Source: Shimia sp040225985
Lineage (GTDB): Bacteria; Pseudomonadota; Alphaproteobacteria; Rhodobacterales; Rhodobacteraceae
Assembly: GCF_040225985.1 (NCBI RefSeq)
Contig: NZ_JBBPEU010000011.1
Location: forward strand, 1-64,000
Direction: 5' to 3'
Length of the DNA: 64,000 nt
Shown here: positions 9,601-17,202 of the stretch, in pieces
How the letters are laid out: each line of letters opens with the position of its first letter
Position numbering within the stretch: position 1 is the stretch's first letter
Made by a program: the position numbers and the translations under genes
Notes under the pieces: generated by a model
Database searches by the model: none
What the model saw: the letters and a program-made list of their open reading frames with translations, nothing else
What the model was told of the DNA's origin: nothing

Positions 9601-10410
9601 AATGCTGATAATCAGCCCCTTTGGATCGGCTCGGTTATTCTTGCGCAACAAATTATCCCGTTACTGCGTGTGGATCAGGATTGGACCAAAGAGTACTTGA
9701 TACCAGCGTTTGAATGGGATGCCGACGTTACAAAGGCCGCCGCGATGTGGGATAGTTTTTTGCATGCCCCGCGAATCTACCTACCACTGCTTGAATTACT
9801 AAAATCGCCATTTCTAGCAGTTCCTGACCACATTGGTGTTCTGGAAGAACCGTGCCTAAAGCAATACACGAGGTTCCTAACCTACATTGCTCTAGGCGAA
9901 GCTTCGGTCTTTAGTCCCACGGAACTTAAGGACGTATTTTCCAAGCTTCCTGCCGAATACCTCAATACTGTCGCTGAGACTTTGTTCCGTGCCTTGCAGG
10001 GAGCGGGAGATCAACAAGCTGAGTACCTGAAAAATCGAATTATTCCATTTATGAAAAGGTTTTGGCCTGGCAAACCGGAAGCACGAACACCGGAGACCTT
10101 TCGATATTTTGCGCAAATATGCGCTATTTCTGCGGGTGAGTTATCGTCAGCCTTTGAATGCTTTAGAGATCACCTGGGGCAAACAGATCACTTCGGATAT
10201 CTTCTTCACCTTCTAACCGAAGGTGGTGTCGCTTCGGATTATCCTAGTGAAGTCTTGAATATTTTGAACGCCACGATTCCACAGCAGATCCAGTATTTGC
10301 TCGATGATCTGAAGCCACTTTTGGACGCGATACAGCTGGCTAGCCCGGCCCTCGCAGAAAATCCACAGTTCATTCGGCTGTCGATCCTTTCTCAACAACA
10401 CGAAAACTAG
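6673..10410 (+). CDS. SIR2-domain protein with long helical C-terminal region (putative NAD-depleting defence effector)
   Basis: The product is 1245 residues. Residues about 20-260 form a SIR2-like domain: GAGIS at 28-32 (NAD binding), TTNFD at 125-129 (conserved Asn), LHG with H165 as the probable catalytic His, and a GYSINDP motif at 214-220 frequent in defence-type SIR2 proteins. The rest has no motif I can name; the arrangement recalls DSR1/DSR2 and SIR2-DUF4020 proteins, whose SIR2 domain hydrolyses NAD+ on phage infection. No zinc-binding cysteines typical of deacetylase sirtuins are seen, which favours NADase activity. There is no strong Shine-Dalgarno before the ATG. It follows the nuclease-NTPase gene on the same strand and shares its A/T-rich composition, so the two may work together or be independent defence genes side by side. 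Confidence 0.75.
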   Translation: MQYIANGPDIPEALLEAHEDGNVVFFCGAGISYPAKLPTFYGLVKAVYDELGEDHDSAEAEAMKAYKYDTTLGLLERRLPKGRLRVREAIASALRPNLAGKKATQTHEALLRLSKTRSGATRLITTNFDRVFEEVIETKKTNTPTHAAPLLPVPKNRWDGLIYLHGLLDGTGSEANLNSLVATSGDFGLAYLIERWAARFVSELFRNYTVCFVGYSINDPILRYMMDALAADTMMGEKTRVAYAFGNYTPSKKDQTESEWATKNVVPILYKNRSHHYYLHETLHAWANSYRDGINGKSAIVARHAHHKPSGSTVQDDFVKRMVWALSDPTGLPAKHFSQLDPVPPIDWLEEFSKRRFGIDDLPRFGVPRSDLFNTSHNPEFKFSLLSRPSPSHLAPPMSLVDPNAGRGPDWDKAMDALARWMARHLEQPEALFWVIGQGSNLSPRFEWHLKRALENANHLNPTMRKLWEFVVSGYARSRHYNGGLFGWEDRLKKHGNTPFVRQEFKEALRPSLKISRPYSFRTDPSGDTSERISTIANVEVALASDHVHSAYERILKIEQFEGFLAHILTDMSELLSETLGLMCEAEISSELDDYSYIQLPSISDHDQNKDYNDWTLLVTLCRDAWLATADQNSENAKAMLTIWASSKHPVFRRLVFFALAQRPDLVSFETSLSWLLDDGGHWLWATSTMREVMRLLVAFGPTLTAGHMQRLQGAIVEGPPRTRFRDDISDEDFERFSDRMRWLRLKKLLSNGGTATENADAFIASVEARYPEWQLARDDRDEFPMWSSNGEEQPIEQSPKNIKKLVEWLRNNPSSESALTGDNWPERCRHDFRRSFFALKKLASEKVWLPQRWAEALYAWSSDELLDRSWKHASSVIVGMPDEYFVDALHAIAWWVSRISKNVGRREEAFFAIVDRIIETGTKTVEASEDFSLNHALNHPVGHAASSLLNWWFLRELEDDQGLPDELKGRFAEMCNADNQPLWIGSVILAQQIIPLLRVDQDWTKEYLIPAFEWDADVTKAAAMWDSFLHAPRIYLPLLELLKSPFLAVPDHIGVLEEPCLKQYTRFLTYIALGEASVFSPTELKDVFSKLPAEYLNTVAETLFRALQGAGDQQAEYLKNRIIPFMKRFWPGKPEARTPETFRYFAQICAISAGELSSAFECFRDHLGQTDHFGYLLHLLTEGGVASDYPSEVLNILNATIPQQIQYLLDDLKPLLDAIQLASPALAENPQFIRLSILSQQHEN

Positions 10411-10648
10411 AACAACAAAGGCGGCGCAACGCAGCTATATGAAGCGGCCGCAGTGAATGTCAGCTGCCCATCCAAACATGCGAGTACGGCTGGAAAGTAC
10501 ACAGATCAAAGCGCGTGTTTTAATGAAACACAAATCACGGTACTGCCGCTCGCCTCAGGCCTTACAGTCGACAATGAGGTATGAAGTGAGGTATGTTTTT
10601 ATGTTTTTTGAAAAATATTAATAAATAACAATAAATTATAGAATTAGA
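10411..10648. other. Non-coding, A/T-rich tail of the defence block
   Basis: I see no gene. The 9-mer tgaggtatg is repeated at 10575-10583 and 10587-10595, and the stretch from about 10590 onward is very A/T-rich before the candidate attachment repeat. No hairpin clear enough to call a terminator was found after the SIR2 gene. Confidence 0.4.
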
Positions 10649-10670
10649 TATACTCCCTTCGTCTCCGCCA
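10649..10670 (+). repeat. Left copy of tRNA/tmRNA-end-like repeat (candidate attachment site)
   Basis: The layout tatac-N5-tcgtctccgcca occurs here and again at 23384-23405. The last 12 bases are identical and end in CCGCCA, the form of the 3' acceptor end of tRNA-Ser or tmRNA genes, which are favourite integrase targets. No complete tRNA or tmRNA body is recognisable upstream, so this would be a residual att sequence. The link to integration is inference. Confidence 0.45.
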
Positions 10671-10784
10671 CCCACAACTGTTTGGTTATAGATTTTCAAT
10701 TAGAAATGGGCACTGGCACAATTTCGTTCCCACACATATTCCAACACCTTGCGTTTGTATCTTTTTGATCAGTCGTCCAATACT

Positions 10785-11056
10785 GAGCCACCCCCGAAAT
10801 TCGGACACTGACGCAAACTACGATTTGTTGTCTGCTGATCTTCAACGAAGTGGAAATCAGCAGATGTCGAAACGGAAGAACCATTCGCCTGAGTTCAAGG
10901 CGAAGGTGGCGCTGGAAGCGCTGAAGGGTGAGCGGACGGTTGCTGAACCAGCAAGCCAGTTGGGCGTTCACCCGACGATGATCCACAGCTGGAAGCGTGC
11001 GCTGCTTGAAGGCGCGTCTGGCGTTTTCGAGCGTGGCGGCAAGAAAGCCCCAGAGA
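10785..11056 (+). mobile_element. IS3-family remnant: left end plus truncated OrfA
   Basis: An IS-end-like sequence beginning tgagccacccccgaaattcg near 10785 is followed by an ATG at 10864. The encoded HTH transposase subunit begins MSKRKNHSPEFKAKVALEAL and holds a GVHPTMIHSWK recognition region, standard for IS3-family OrfA. Similarity stops around KKAPE (about 11056), where the frame runs into unrelated sequence close to the end of the alanine racemase gene. OrfB is absent. The terminal sequence differs from the one at the window start, so these are probably remnants of two different elements. Confidence 0.75.
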
Positions 11057-11096
11057 TCGGCATCCTGCGGGTGGTTGTTCGTTGCGCTAACACTTG

Positions 11097-12212
11097 TCAG
11101 CGGTACACCCGATGATTACGCTGTCCCCAGTCCGTGTAGAGGTCTGCCATGATAGTTCGGAACTGTGTTTCCGCCTGCTTGGGCGGGATGTCTGCGGTAT
11201 CACCTTCTCCGAACACTCCGACGATATCACCAACAGCGACATCCTTGATGCCGGTCACATCCGCTACGATGGCATTCATAGAAACCTTTCCCAAAACGGG
11301 CGCCAGTGTATCCCGGATCGCAACAGTACTGCCCTCGTGCGCGAGGCGTCTGAACCCGTTTTCATAGCCAATCGAAATACAGGCCAGACGACAATCCCTT
11401 TCCAGACGGTGCGCTCGGTCATAACCAACCGTCATTCCCCGCGGATAGTCCTGCAGGCTGACGACGCGGGCCTCGAGATCCATTGTCGGTCGAAACCCCA
11501 GATCAGGCCGCAAAATCCCGTAAAGGATCGCACCACAGCGATACATGTCGGTCGCAACATCCACTTCTGAGATCAGCGACAGGGAGCTGCCCGCATGAAT
11601 CAGCATTTCACAGCGTTTCAGATCACTGTTTTCAAAGACCCACGCGGCCTGTTGCTGAAACTGATCCGAACTTTGCTTGAGATGTGTGGGATCATTGGAT
11701 GGAAAATGCGAACAAATCCCATGAATATCCGACCCCAGAGTGGCAAGGATTTCGTGGCATGTGTTCTGCCCGTCCGCCGTCGAAATCTCCAACGCGTCGC
11801 GCGACATGCCCGCTGTATTCAACGCCAGATGGGCACCGGTGCGCAGTTTTCCTGCATCCAAAAGGGCGCGCAGCTGCTGCGCGGTGGTGACTGAGGCGAC
11901 CTGTTCTTCGACACGATCAGCCAGCGCGCCCTCGATTTCCTGCAGTGTCGCTGCGCGCAAACGGATCAACGTGCCGTCGAACCCTGCGTCCCGAACAGCA
12001 CGCGCTTCGGCATTAGATGTAATGCCGACTGTCTCTACTCCCTGCTCCCGGATCAAGGGCATGACTTGCGCAATGCCATGCCCATAGGCATCTGCCTTTA
12101 GCACCGCACAAAACCTGCGGCCGCCAGGGACAAGACCCAGCGCGATCTCCAGATTTCGCGAAATCCGGTCGCGGTGAATGGTGCACCAGGAGGTCGGGCT
12201 TGCGTCGCGCAT
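11097..12212 (-). CDS. alr: Alanine racemase-like PLP enzyme (amino-acid racemase)
   Basis: The 371-residue product has the normal length and motif order of alanine racemases. VLKADAYGHG places the PLP lysine at residue 39, exactly the canonical Lys39, and TVGYDRA in the C-terminal domain supplies the catalytic tyrosine. It is the last gene of the leftward catabolic operon, five bases after the M20 amidohydrolase gene. In this setting it more likely interconverts L and D forms of the imported substrate than feeds cell-wall synthesis; relatives include broad-specificity racemases. An IS remnant begins about 40 bp beyond its stop, so genes once downstream may have been lost. Substrate is not deducible from sequence. 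Confidence 0.85.
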   Translation of the reverse strand: MRDASPTSWCTIHRDRISRNLEIALGLVPGGRRFCAVLKADAYGHGIAQVMPLIREQGVETVGITSNAEARAVRDAGFDGTLIRLRAATLQEIEGALADRVEEQVASVTTAQQLRALLDAGKLRTGAHLALNTAGMSRDALEISTADGQNTCHEILATLGSDIHGICSHFPSNDPTHLKQSSDQFQQQAAWVFENSDLKRCEMLIHAGSSLSLISEVDVATDMYRCGAILYGILRPDLGFRPTMDLEARVVSLQDYPRGMTVGYDRAHRLERDCRLACISIGYENGFRRLAHEGSTVAIRDTLAPVLGKVSMNAIVADVTGIKDVAVGDIVGVFGEGDTADIPPKQAETQFRTIMADLYTDWGQRNHRVYR

Positions 12213-12217
12213 GGTGA

Positions 12218-13372
12218 CTACGTCTCGGACCCCAGCATGTCCTGCACAACTTGGCTGAACAGATCTACCGCGACAGGGACGAGGGCATCGGGGAAATCAT
12301 AGTCGGGGTTGTGAAGTTGGGGGATATCTTCGCCAGCCCCAAGATAGAGCAAGGCAACTTTGGCCCCATCGTCGCCAAACCGCCCGAAATCTTCGGACCA
12401 GCGCATGGGTGTCGGCATCTCATGGCAGCGCTGCCCCAAGGCCCCGGCTGCGGTGCGGGCAATGCCGATGGCCTCGACATCATTCACCACGGCGCGAAAC
12501 ACATCATGCCACAAGATATCGACGGAAAGCCCCTCAGCGTGTTTTTCAACTATGTGCAGCGCCTCTTGCATCAGCGCGTCCATGCGCTCATTGGTCATCG
12601 ACCGCAGTGTCACGCGCAACTCGCCATCCGCCGGGGCGATGCCAAAGGTTGGTTCGCCCAGATTGGCATGGGTCAAGGTCGCCAGCGAGAACGCCTCATC
12701 CCCGATGGTGCCAAAGCTCAGTTCGGGTAGGCAGTTCATCAGAGCCGCCATAGCTGGCCCCGGCGACACGCCATCCTCGGGTGCAGCGGCGTGTGAGCTT
12801 TTGCCCTCAAGAAGGATCTGCATGCCGCGTGAGGCACAATTGCCGGGCCCTTCGCGAAGGCCCACTTCTCCCATCGGACGACCGGGCACGTTGTGATAGG
12901 CAAAGGCAAAGTCGGGCCGAATTTCTGGCCAGCGTGGATCATCTATCACCGCCTGAGCACCAGCACCGGTTTCTTCGGCGGGCTGGAACAGCAGAATGAC
13001 GCGCCCCTTTTGCGGACGTGTCGCCAACCGTGTCGCGACGCCCAACAACGACACCATATGGCCATCATGCCCGCACAGGTGCCCCTTACCGGGAATGGTC
13101 GATTTGTAGGGCAGGTCCGAAATCTCGCGGATGGGCAATCCGTCCAGCTCACATCTCAAGAGAACCGTTGGGCCTTTCTCGCGCCCAGCAAACTCAGCAG
13201 CAACACCATGCCCGCCCAGCCCGCGCCAAAGCCGATCTGCCCCCAGTTTGGTGAGTTCTGCCGCGATGCGCTCTGCTGTCTGAACCTCTTCACCGGACAC
13301 TTCGGGCGATTGGTGCAACGCGTAGCGCAGGGCCACAAGATAGTCTAACTGTTCAGATGAAAGAGCCTGCAC
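12218..13372 (-). CDS. M20-family amidohydrolase (N-acyl amino acid or indole-acetyl type)
   Basis: A GTG at 13372 lies ten bases after the thiolase stop, with GAGG upstream, and gives a 384-residue protein beginning VQALSSEQLDYL (Met at start). An upstream start would overlap the thiolase gene heavily. HQSPEVSGEE near the N-terminus, LRCELDGLPI, and the metal-binding CGHDGHM segment are hallmarks of M20D amidohydrolases (hippurate/N-acetyl amino-acid hydrolases). These remove an acyl group from an amino acid in the cytoplasm, usually with Mn or Zn. The product would feed the racemase gene that follows. It belongs to a different M20 subgroup from the deacylase gene at 14569. Confidence 0.85.
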   Translation of the reverse strand: MQALSSEQLDYLVALRYALHQSPEVSGEEVQTAERIAAELTKLGADRLWRGLGGHGVAAEFAGREKGPTVLLRCELDGLPIREISDLPYKSTIPGKGHLCGHDGHMVSLLGVATRLATRPQKGRVILLFQPAEETGAGAQAVIDDPRWPEIRPDFAFAYHNVPGRPMGEVGLREGPGNCASRGMQILLEGKSSHAAAPEDGVSPGPAMAALMNCLPELSFGTIGDEAFSLATLTHANLGEPTFGIAPADGELRVTLRSMTNERMDALMQEALHIVEKHAEGLSVDILWHDVFRAVVNDVEAIGIARTAAGALGQRCHEMPTPMRWSEDFGRFGDDGAKVALLYLGAGEDIPQLHNPDYDFPDALVPVAVDLFSQVVQDMLGSET

Positions 13373-13382
13373 CTGTACGACC

Positions 13383-14558
13383 TCAGAAAATCTCAACCAG
13401 GCCAGCGGCGCCTTGCCCACCGCCGACACACATGGACACCACGCCCCATTTCGCGCCACGTCGGCGCCCTTCCATAAGGATATGACCCACCATGCGTGCA
13501 CCGGACATGCCATAGGGGTGACCGATGGAAATCGCGCCGCCGTTGATATTCAGCAGGTCGTCAGGAATACCCAGACGATTGCGGCAGTACAGCAGTTGCG
13601 CGGCAAAGGCTTCGTTGATCTCCCACAGATCAATATCCTCCATGCGCAGTCCGTTGCGCTCTAAAAGACGGGGCACCGCGACGACAGGCCCTATGCCCAT
13701 TTCGTCAGGCGCAACGCCCGCCACGGCAAATCCGCGCAAGGCGCCGAGCGGCGCAAGGCCCCTGCGGCTAGCCTCATCAGCCTCCATCACAACCAGCGCG
13801 GCCGCACCATCCGAAAGCTGACTGGCATTGCCTGCGGTAACGGTCATGCCTTCGCCCCGCACGGCAGCGAGACTGGCCAGCCCCCCTGCCGTAGTGCCCG
13901 GGCGATTGCATTCGTCGGCGGTCAGCGTGATGGTTTCCTCGAAGGTTTCCTTGGTGGTCTTGTCCGTAGAGGTCTTTGTGGCCGTGACTGGCACGATTTC
14001 ATCGTCAAGCAGACCATCAGCTTGCGCTTTGGCGGTGCGAATCTGGCTCTGCAGGGCATAGGCATCCTGCGCCTCACGGCCGACCCCATATCGCTCTGCC
14101 ACCAATTCGGCGGTATCCAGCATAGGCATGTAATAGGCCTCTGCCACCGACGGATCGTTATAGCGATACCCGTTCCAATGCGCGTTCTGCACAAGCGAGA
14201 TGCTCTCCAGCCCTCCGGCGAGCGCGACATCCACTGCTTCGCCCTGCACCATATGCGTGGCGATGGCGATGGCGTTCAGACCCGAGGCGCATTGCCGATC
14301 CACGGTGGCCCCCGCGACGCTGTCGGGCAGACCCGCGGCTTGCACAATGTGGCGCGCGACATTGACACCGGACGACCCCTGCGTGAGCGCAGATCCGAAC
14401 ACAGCCTCTTCCACCTCCCCACCGCTCAGGCGCGCGCGGGCCAGCGCGGCCTGGACCGCCGGGGCGGCAAGGCTCGGCACTTCAAGGTTGTTGAACGCAC
14501 CGCGATAGGCCTTGCCAATCGGTGTGCGGGCATATGAAACGATAACGGCCTGTCGCAT
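13383..14558 (-). CDS. Thiolase (acetyl-CoA/3-oxoacyl-CoA acyltransferase)
   Basis: From the ATG at 14558 (GAGGA seven bases upstream; an ATG at 14582 overlaps the preceding gene) the product is 391 residues, the usual thiolase length. DRQCASG holds nucleophile C90. NEAFAAQ and GGAISIGHPYGMSG carry the conserved His region, and the C-terminal VSMCVGGGQGAAGL contains the second cysteine. The enzyme splits a 3-oxoacyl-CoA with free CoA. It sits downstream of CoA-transferase and transaminase genes in the same operon, so a transaminated 3-oxo acid is probably activated to its CoA ester and then cleaved to acetyl-CoA plus a shorter acyl-CoA. Confidence 0.9.
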   Translation of the reverse strand: MRQAVIVSYARTPIGKAYRGAFNNLEVPSLAAPAVQAALARARLSGGEVEEAVFGSALTQGSSGVNVARHIVQAAGLPDSVAGATVDRQCASGLNAIAIATHMVQGEAVDVALAGGLESISLVQNAHWNGYRYNDPSVAEAYYMPMLDTAELVAERYGVGREAQDAYALQSQIRTAKAQADGLLDDEIVPVTATKTSTDKTTKETFEETITLTADECNRPGTTAGGLASLAAVRGEGMTVTAGNASQLSDGAAALVVMEADEASRRGLAPLGALRGFAVAGVAPDEMGIGPVVAVPRLLERNGLRMEDIDLWEINEAFAAQLLYCRNRLGIPDDLLNINGGAISIGHPYGMSGARMVGHILMEGRRRGAKWGVVSMCVGGGQGAAGLVEIF

Positions 14559-14568
14559 GGGCAAATCC

Positions 14569-15861
14569 TCAGATGCTTTCAACGCCGCACCAGTCGGCTA
14601 TAAACATGGCCGTGGCCTTGGTCACGCGGCGCATGCTTTCCAGTTCGACACGTTCGTTGAACCCATGAATGGCCTCGGCGCGCGGGCCATAGACCAGTGC
14701 GGGCGTATCGGCATAAAGGCCAAAGAACCGTGCGTCGGTTGTGGCCGTGATGGCTTCGCGCACGAGGTCTTCGCCAGTGGCAGATCGGTGCGCATTTTCC
14801 AGCGCCGCAATTGCCGAAGTGGCCTTGGCTGAACTGTCCTGTGACAGGGCGTAACCCTCGGCATGAAACCCGTGATAAACGATCTCAGGCAGCGAGTTGC
14901 GCAGGAAGTCGTTCTGCCGCGCCGCATCCAGAATGACCTGTTCAATCTCGGCCTTTGCGGCGTCAATTGACTGTCCCGGGAACAACCCCATGCGCACGTC
15001 AAACACACACCAGGCCGGGACCGAGCTTGTCCAGTCACCGCCTTCGATCTTGCCGACATTCAGATTGAGCGCGTGATCCATATGAGCGTAGTCGCTGGTC
15101 CGGTTTTCCGCCGCGTTCCAGCGGTGTTCCATATCATGCAGCGCGGTGATCAGAGGAACGGCCGCCTCAATCGCGTTGGCTCCGCTGCCGGCATAGGCCA
15201 CATGGGTGGGCAAGCCTTTGAGATGCACTTGGAACCACAGGACCCCCAACTGCGCCGTGACCAAATGTTCCGAAAACGGTTCGGGGATCAGTGCGGCATC
15301 AGCGGTATACCCCCGAGCGAGACAGGCCAGCGCGCCATTGCCGGTGCACTCTTCCTCGACCACCGATTGGTAGAACACATCCGCAGCGGGCGCGAGGCCA
15401 CAGGCGTTGAGCGCATCAAGTGCAAAGAGGTTCGAGGCCAGCCCGGCCTTCATATCACCGCCCCCCCGGCCATAGAGCCAGCCGTCCTCGACCCGCGGAT
15501 CGAACGGCGGGGAATCCCACATGTCCAGCGGTCCGGCGGGCACCACGTCGATATGCCCGTTCAAGATCAGCGATCGACCCGCCCCGGTTTTGGACCGGTG
15601 CGTGCCCACGACATTCACGGCATCCTCATACGGCCCAATCACCGGAGAAAACCCGGGCAGGTGCTGAATCTCGGCCACGTCAATCTGCCATTGATCGAGT
15701 TCATAACCCCGGTCAGCTAACGCGTTGGCCATGAAAGCCTGCGCAGATTGCTCCTGCCCTCTGGTCGAGGGATGCGCGGTGAGGTCGGCAAGAAAGGCGA
15801 CCTGCCGGTCAAAAGCGGCATCCACGGCATCGCATAAACGGGTGTTAAGTTCGGTTTGCAT
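14569..15861 (-). CDS. ArgE/DapE-type M20 deacylase
   Basis: The 430-residue protein has NGHIDVVPAG (first metal ligand His and catalytic Asp), GRGGGDMKAG (bridging Asp) and SVVEEECTGNG (general-base Glu and metal-ligand Glu), the order of M20A deacylases/desuccinylases. A final HGFNE segment supplies the last metal His. Such enzymes cut N-acyl or N-formyl groups from amino acids in the cytoplasm. It follows CoA-transferase subunit B by eight bases. Two M20 enzymes in one operon suggest the substrate arrives N-acylated or carries an amide bond; which bond each cuts cannot be read from the sequence. Confidence 0.85.
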   Translation of the reverse strand: MQTELNTRLCDAVDAAFDRQVAFLADLTAHPSTRGQEQSAQAFMANALADRGYELDQWQIDVAEIQHLPGFSPVIGPYEDAVNVVGTHRSKTGAGRSLILNGHIDVVPAGPLDMWDSPPFDPRVEDGWLYGRGGGDMKAGLASNLFALDALNACGLAPAADVFYQSVVEEECTGNGALACLARGYTADAALIPEPFSEHLVTAQLGVLWFQVHLKGLPTHVAYAGSGANAIEAAVPLITALHDMEHRWNAAENRTSDYAHMDHALNLNVGKIEGGDWTSSVPAWCVFDVRMGLFPGQSIDAAKAEIEQVILDAARQNDFLRNSLPEIVYHGFHAEGYALSQDSSAKATSAIAALENAHRSATGEDLVREAITATTDARFFGLYADTPALVYGPRAEAIHGFNERVELESMRRVTKATAMFIADWCGVESI

Positions 15862-15869
15862 ACATAACC

Positions 15870-16502
15870 TCAGAAAACGGGCAGTGTGGTATCTGGGACA
15901 ATCAGGGGCGCGCCGGTCGCTTCGCGGACCTCGGCAAGGCTGATCCCTTCGGCAATTTCGACAAGTGCATAGCCTTTTGGCGTGACGTCAATGACCGCCA
16001 TATCGGTAAAAATTCGCGACACACAGCGCCGCGCCGTCAGTGGCAGGGTGCATTCATTCTTGAGCTTCGGATTGCCGACTCGATCGGTATGGGTGGTCAC
16101 AACCACAACCCGGCGCGCCTTTTGCGCCAGCTCAATGCCGCCGCCTACACCGGGACTGAACTTGCCCGGGATCTTCCAATTGGCCAGATCTCCCCGGCTG
16201 CTGACCTCAAACGCACCGAGCATGGTCAGATCCAGACGGCCCGAGCGCACCATGGCAAAGCTGATCGCGCTGTCGAAAAAGGCCGACCCCGGCACGGTCG
16301 AGACATAGGCCCCGCCCGCGTCAATAAGGTTCCGATCGGCCCTTTCCGGGGGCAGAGAGGGACCAATGCCGGTCAATCCGTTTTCCGTATGCAGACAAAC
16401 CGGAAAATCGGCCGGAAGATGGTCGACGACCTTGGTTGGCAAGCCAATGCCCAGATTGACTACCATGCCGGGGGCAATCTCGCGCGCAGCGCGAGCAATC
16501 AT
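15870..16502 (-). CDS. 3-oxoacid CoA-transferase subunit B
   Basis: The ATG at 16502 gives 210 residues, the typical length of ScoB/AtoA subunits; the TTG 21 bases upstream would overlap subunit A. GIGLPTKV and the HTENGLTGIG motif are diagnostic; the Glu of TENG (residue 40 from this start) is the catalytic glutamate that forms the CoA thioester. With subunit A it moves CoA from a donor such as succinyl-CoA to a 3-oxo acid. It follows subunit A after seven bases. No Shine-Dalgarno is evident, consistent with coupling to subunit A translation. Confidence 0.9.
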   Translation of the reverse strand: MIARAAREIAPGMVVNLGIGLPTKVVDHLPADFPVCLHTENGLTGIGPSLPPERADRNLIDAGGAYVSTVPGSAFFDSAISFAMVRSGRLDLTMLGAFEVSSRGDLANWKIPGKFSPGVGGGIELAQKARRVVVVTTHTDRVGNPKLKNECTLPLTARRCVSRIFTDMAVIDVTPKGYALVEIAEGISLAEVREATGAPLIVPDTTLPVF

Positions 16503-16509
16503 ACGGGTT

Positions 16510-17202
16510 CTAGCGCTGGACAACGGCGTATTCCCTTGAAAGCGCACCCAATTCGGTGACGTGATCAACAAACACACCGCTTGTATGAACGGCGTCCGCG
16601 TCCAGAGCGCCCAATGGTGTGACGGTTTCGGCCTCGGCAATCACGCAATCCGCGGCCATTGCCATCAGCGGATTGAAATTCCGCGCGGTTGCGACGTAAG
16701 CCAGATTGCCAAAAGTATCGGCGCGATCGGCATGGATCAGTGCAAACTCAGCGCGTAACGCCGTTTCGACAAGATGCGGCTTACCGTCCACCTCGACCAC
16801 CTGCTTGCCATCTGCCAGTTCAGTGCCGATGCCGATATCGCTCAGTACGGCGCCAATCCCGGCGCCTCCTGCGCGGATTCGCTCGGCGAGGATACCTTGG
16901 GCGTTAAACTCGACCTTGATCCGGCCGCTGTTCATCAGGTCGATGGCATGGCTGTTAAGCCCCAGATGCGTGGTGATCAGGCGCGCTACCTGACCGCTTT
17001 GCAAGAGGTGATCGATGCCCATGCCCGGCTCGTTGGCGTCGTTCTTGATCAGCGTCAGATCGCGGGCGCCATGATCAACCAGCGCATGGATCAATGCCAT
17101 GGGCGTGCCGGGAACACCAAAGCCGCCCACCATGACCGTATCGCTGTCTTTGATATGGGCCACGGCTGCGGCCATGTCACAGCGTTTGTCCGGCAGTCTC
17201 AT
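16510..17202 (-). CDS. 3-oxoacid CoA-transferase subunit A
   Basis: This 230-residue protein shows the CoA-transferase family I alpha pattern: VMVGGFGVPGTP near the N-terminus, GLN and VEFNAQGILAERIRAGGAGIGA in the middle, and RADTFGNLAY with NFNPLMAMAA near the C-terminus. Its ATG overlaps the aminotransferase stop by four bases (ATGA, 17199-17202), and subunit B follows immediately, so the pair is translationally coupled. Partner of the preceding subunit entry for CoA activation of the keto acid. Confidence 0.9.
   Translation of the reverse strand: MRLPDKRCDMAAAVAHIKDSDTVMVGGFGVPGTPMALIHALVDHGARDLTLIKNDANEPGMGIDHLLQSGQVARLITTHLGLNSHAIDLMNSGRIKVEFNAQGILAERIRAGGAGIGAVLSDIGIGTELADGKQVVEVDGKPHLVETALRAEFALIHADRADTFGNLAYVATARNFNPLMAMAADCVIAEAETVTPLGALDADAVHTSGVFVDHVTELGALSREYAVVQR

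Noticed and set aside
10649..10670. A complete tRNA-Ser or tmRNA gene ending at the repeat
   Set aside because: Only the acceptor-end-like bases are present; no cloverleaf or tag-peptide sequence is visible upstream.
1..11056. Composite transposon formed by two copies of one IS flanking the defence genes
   Set aside because: The end sequence near 61-92 and that near 10785 do not look like copies of the same terminus, and each element is only a fragment, so a composite transposon is not supported.
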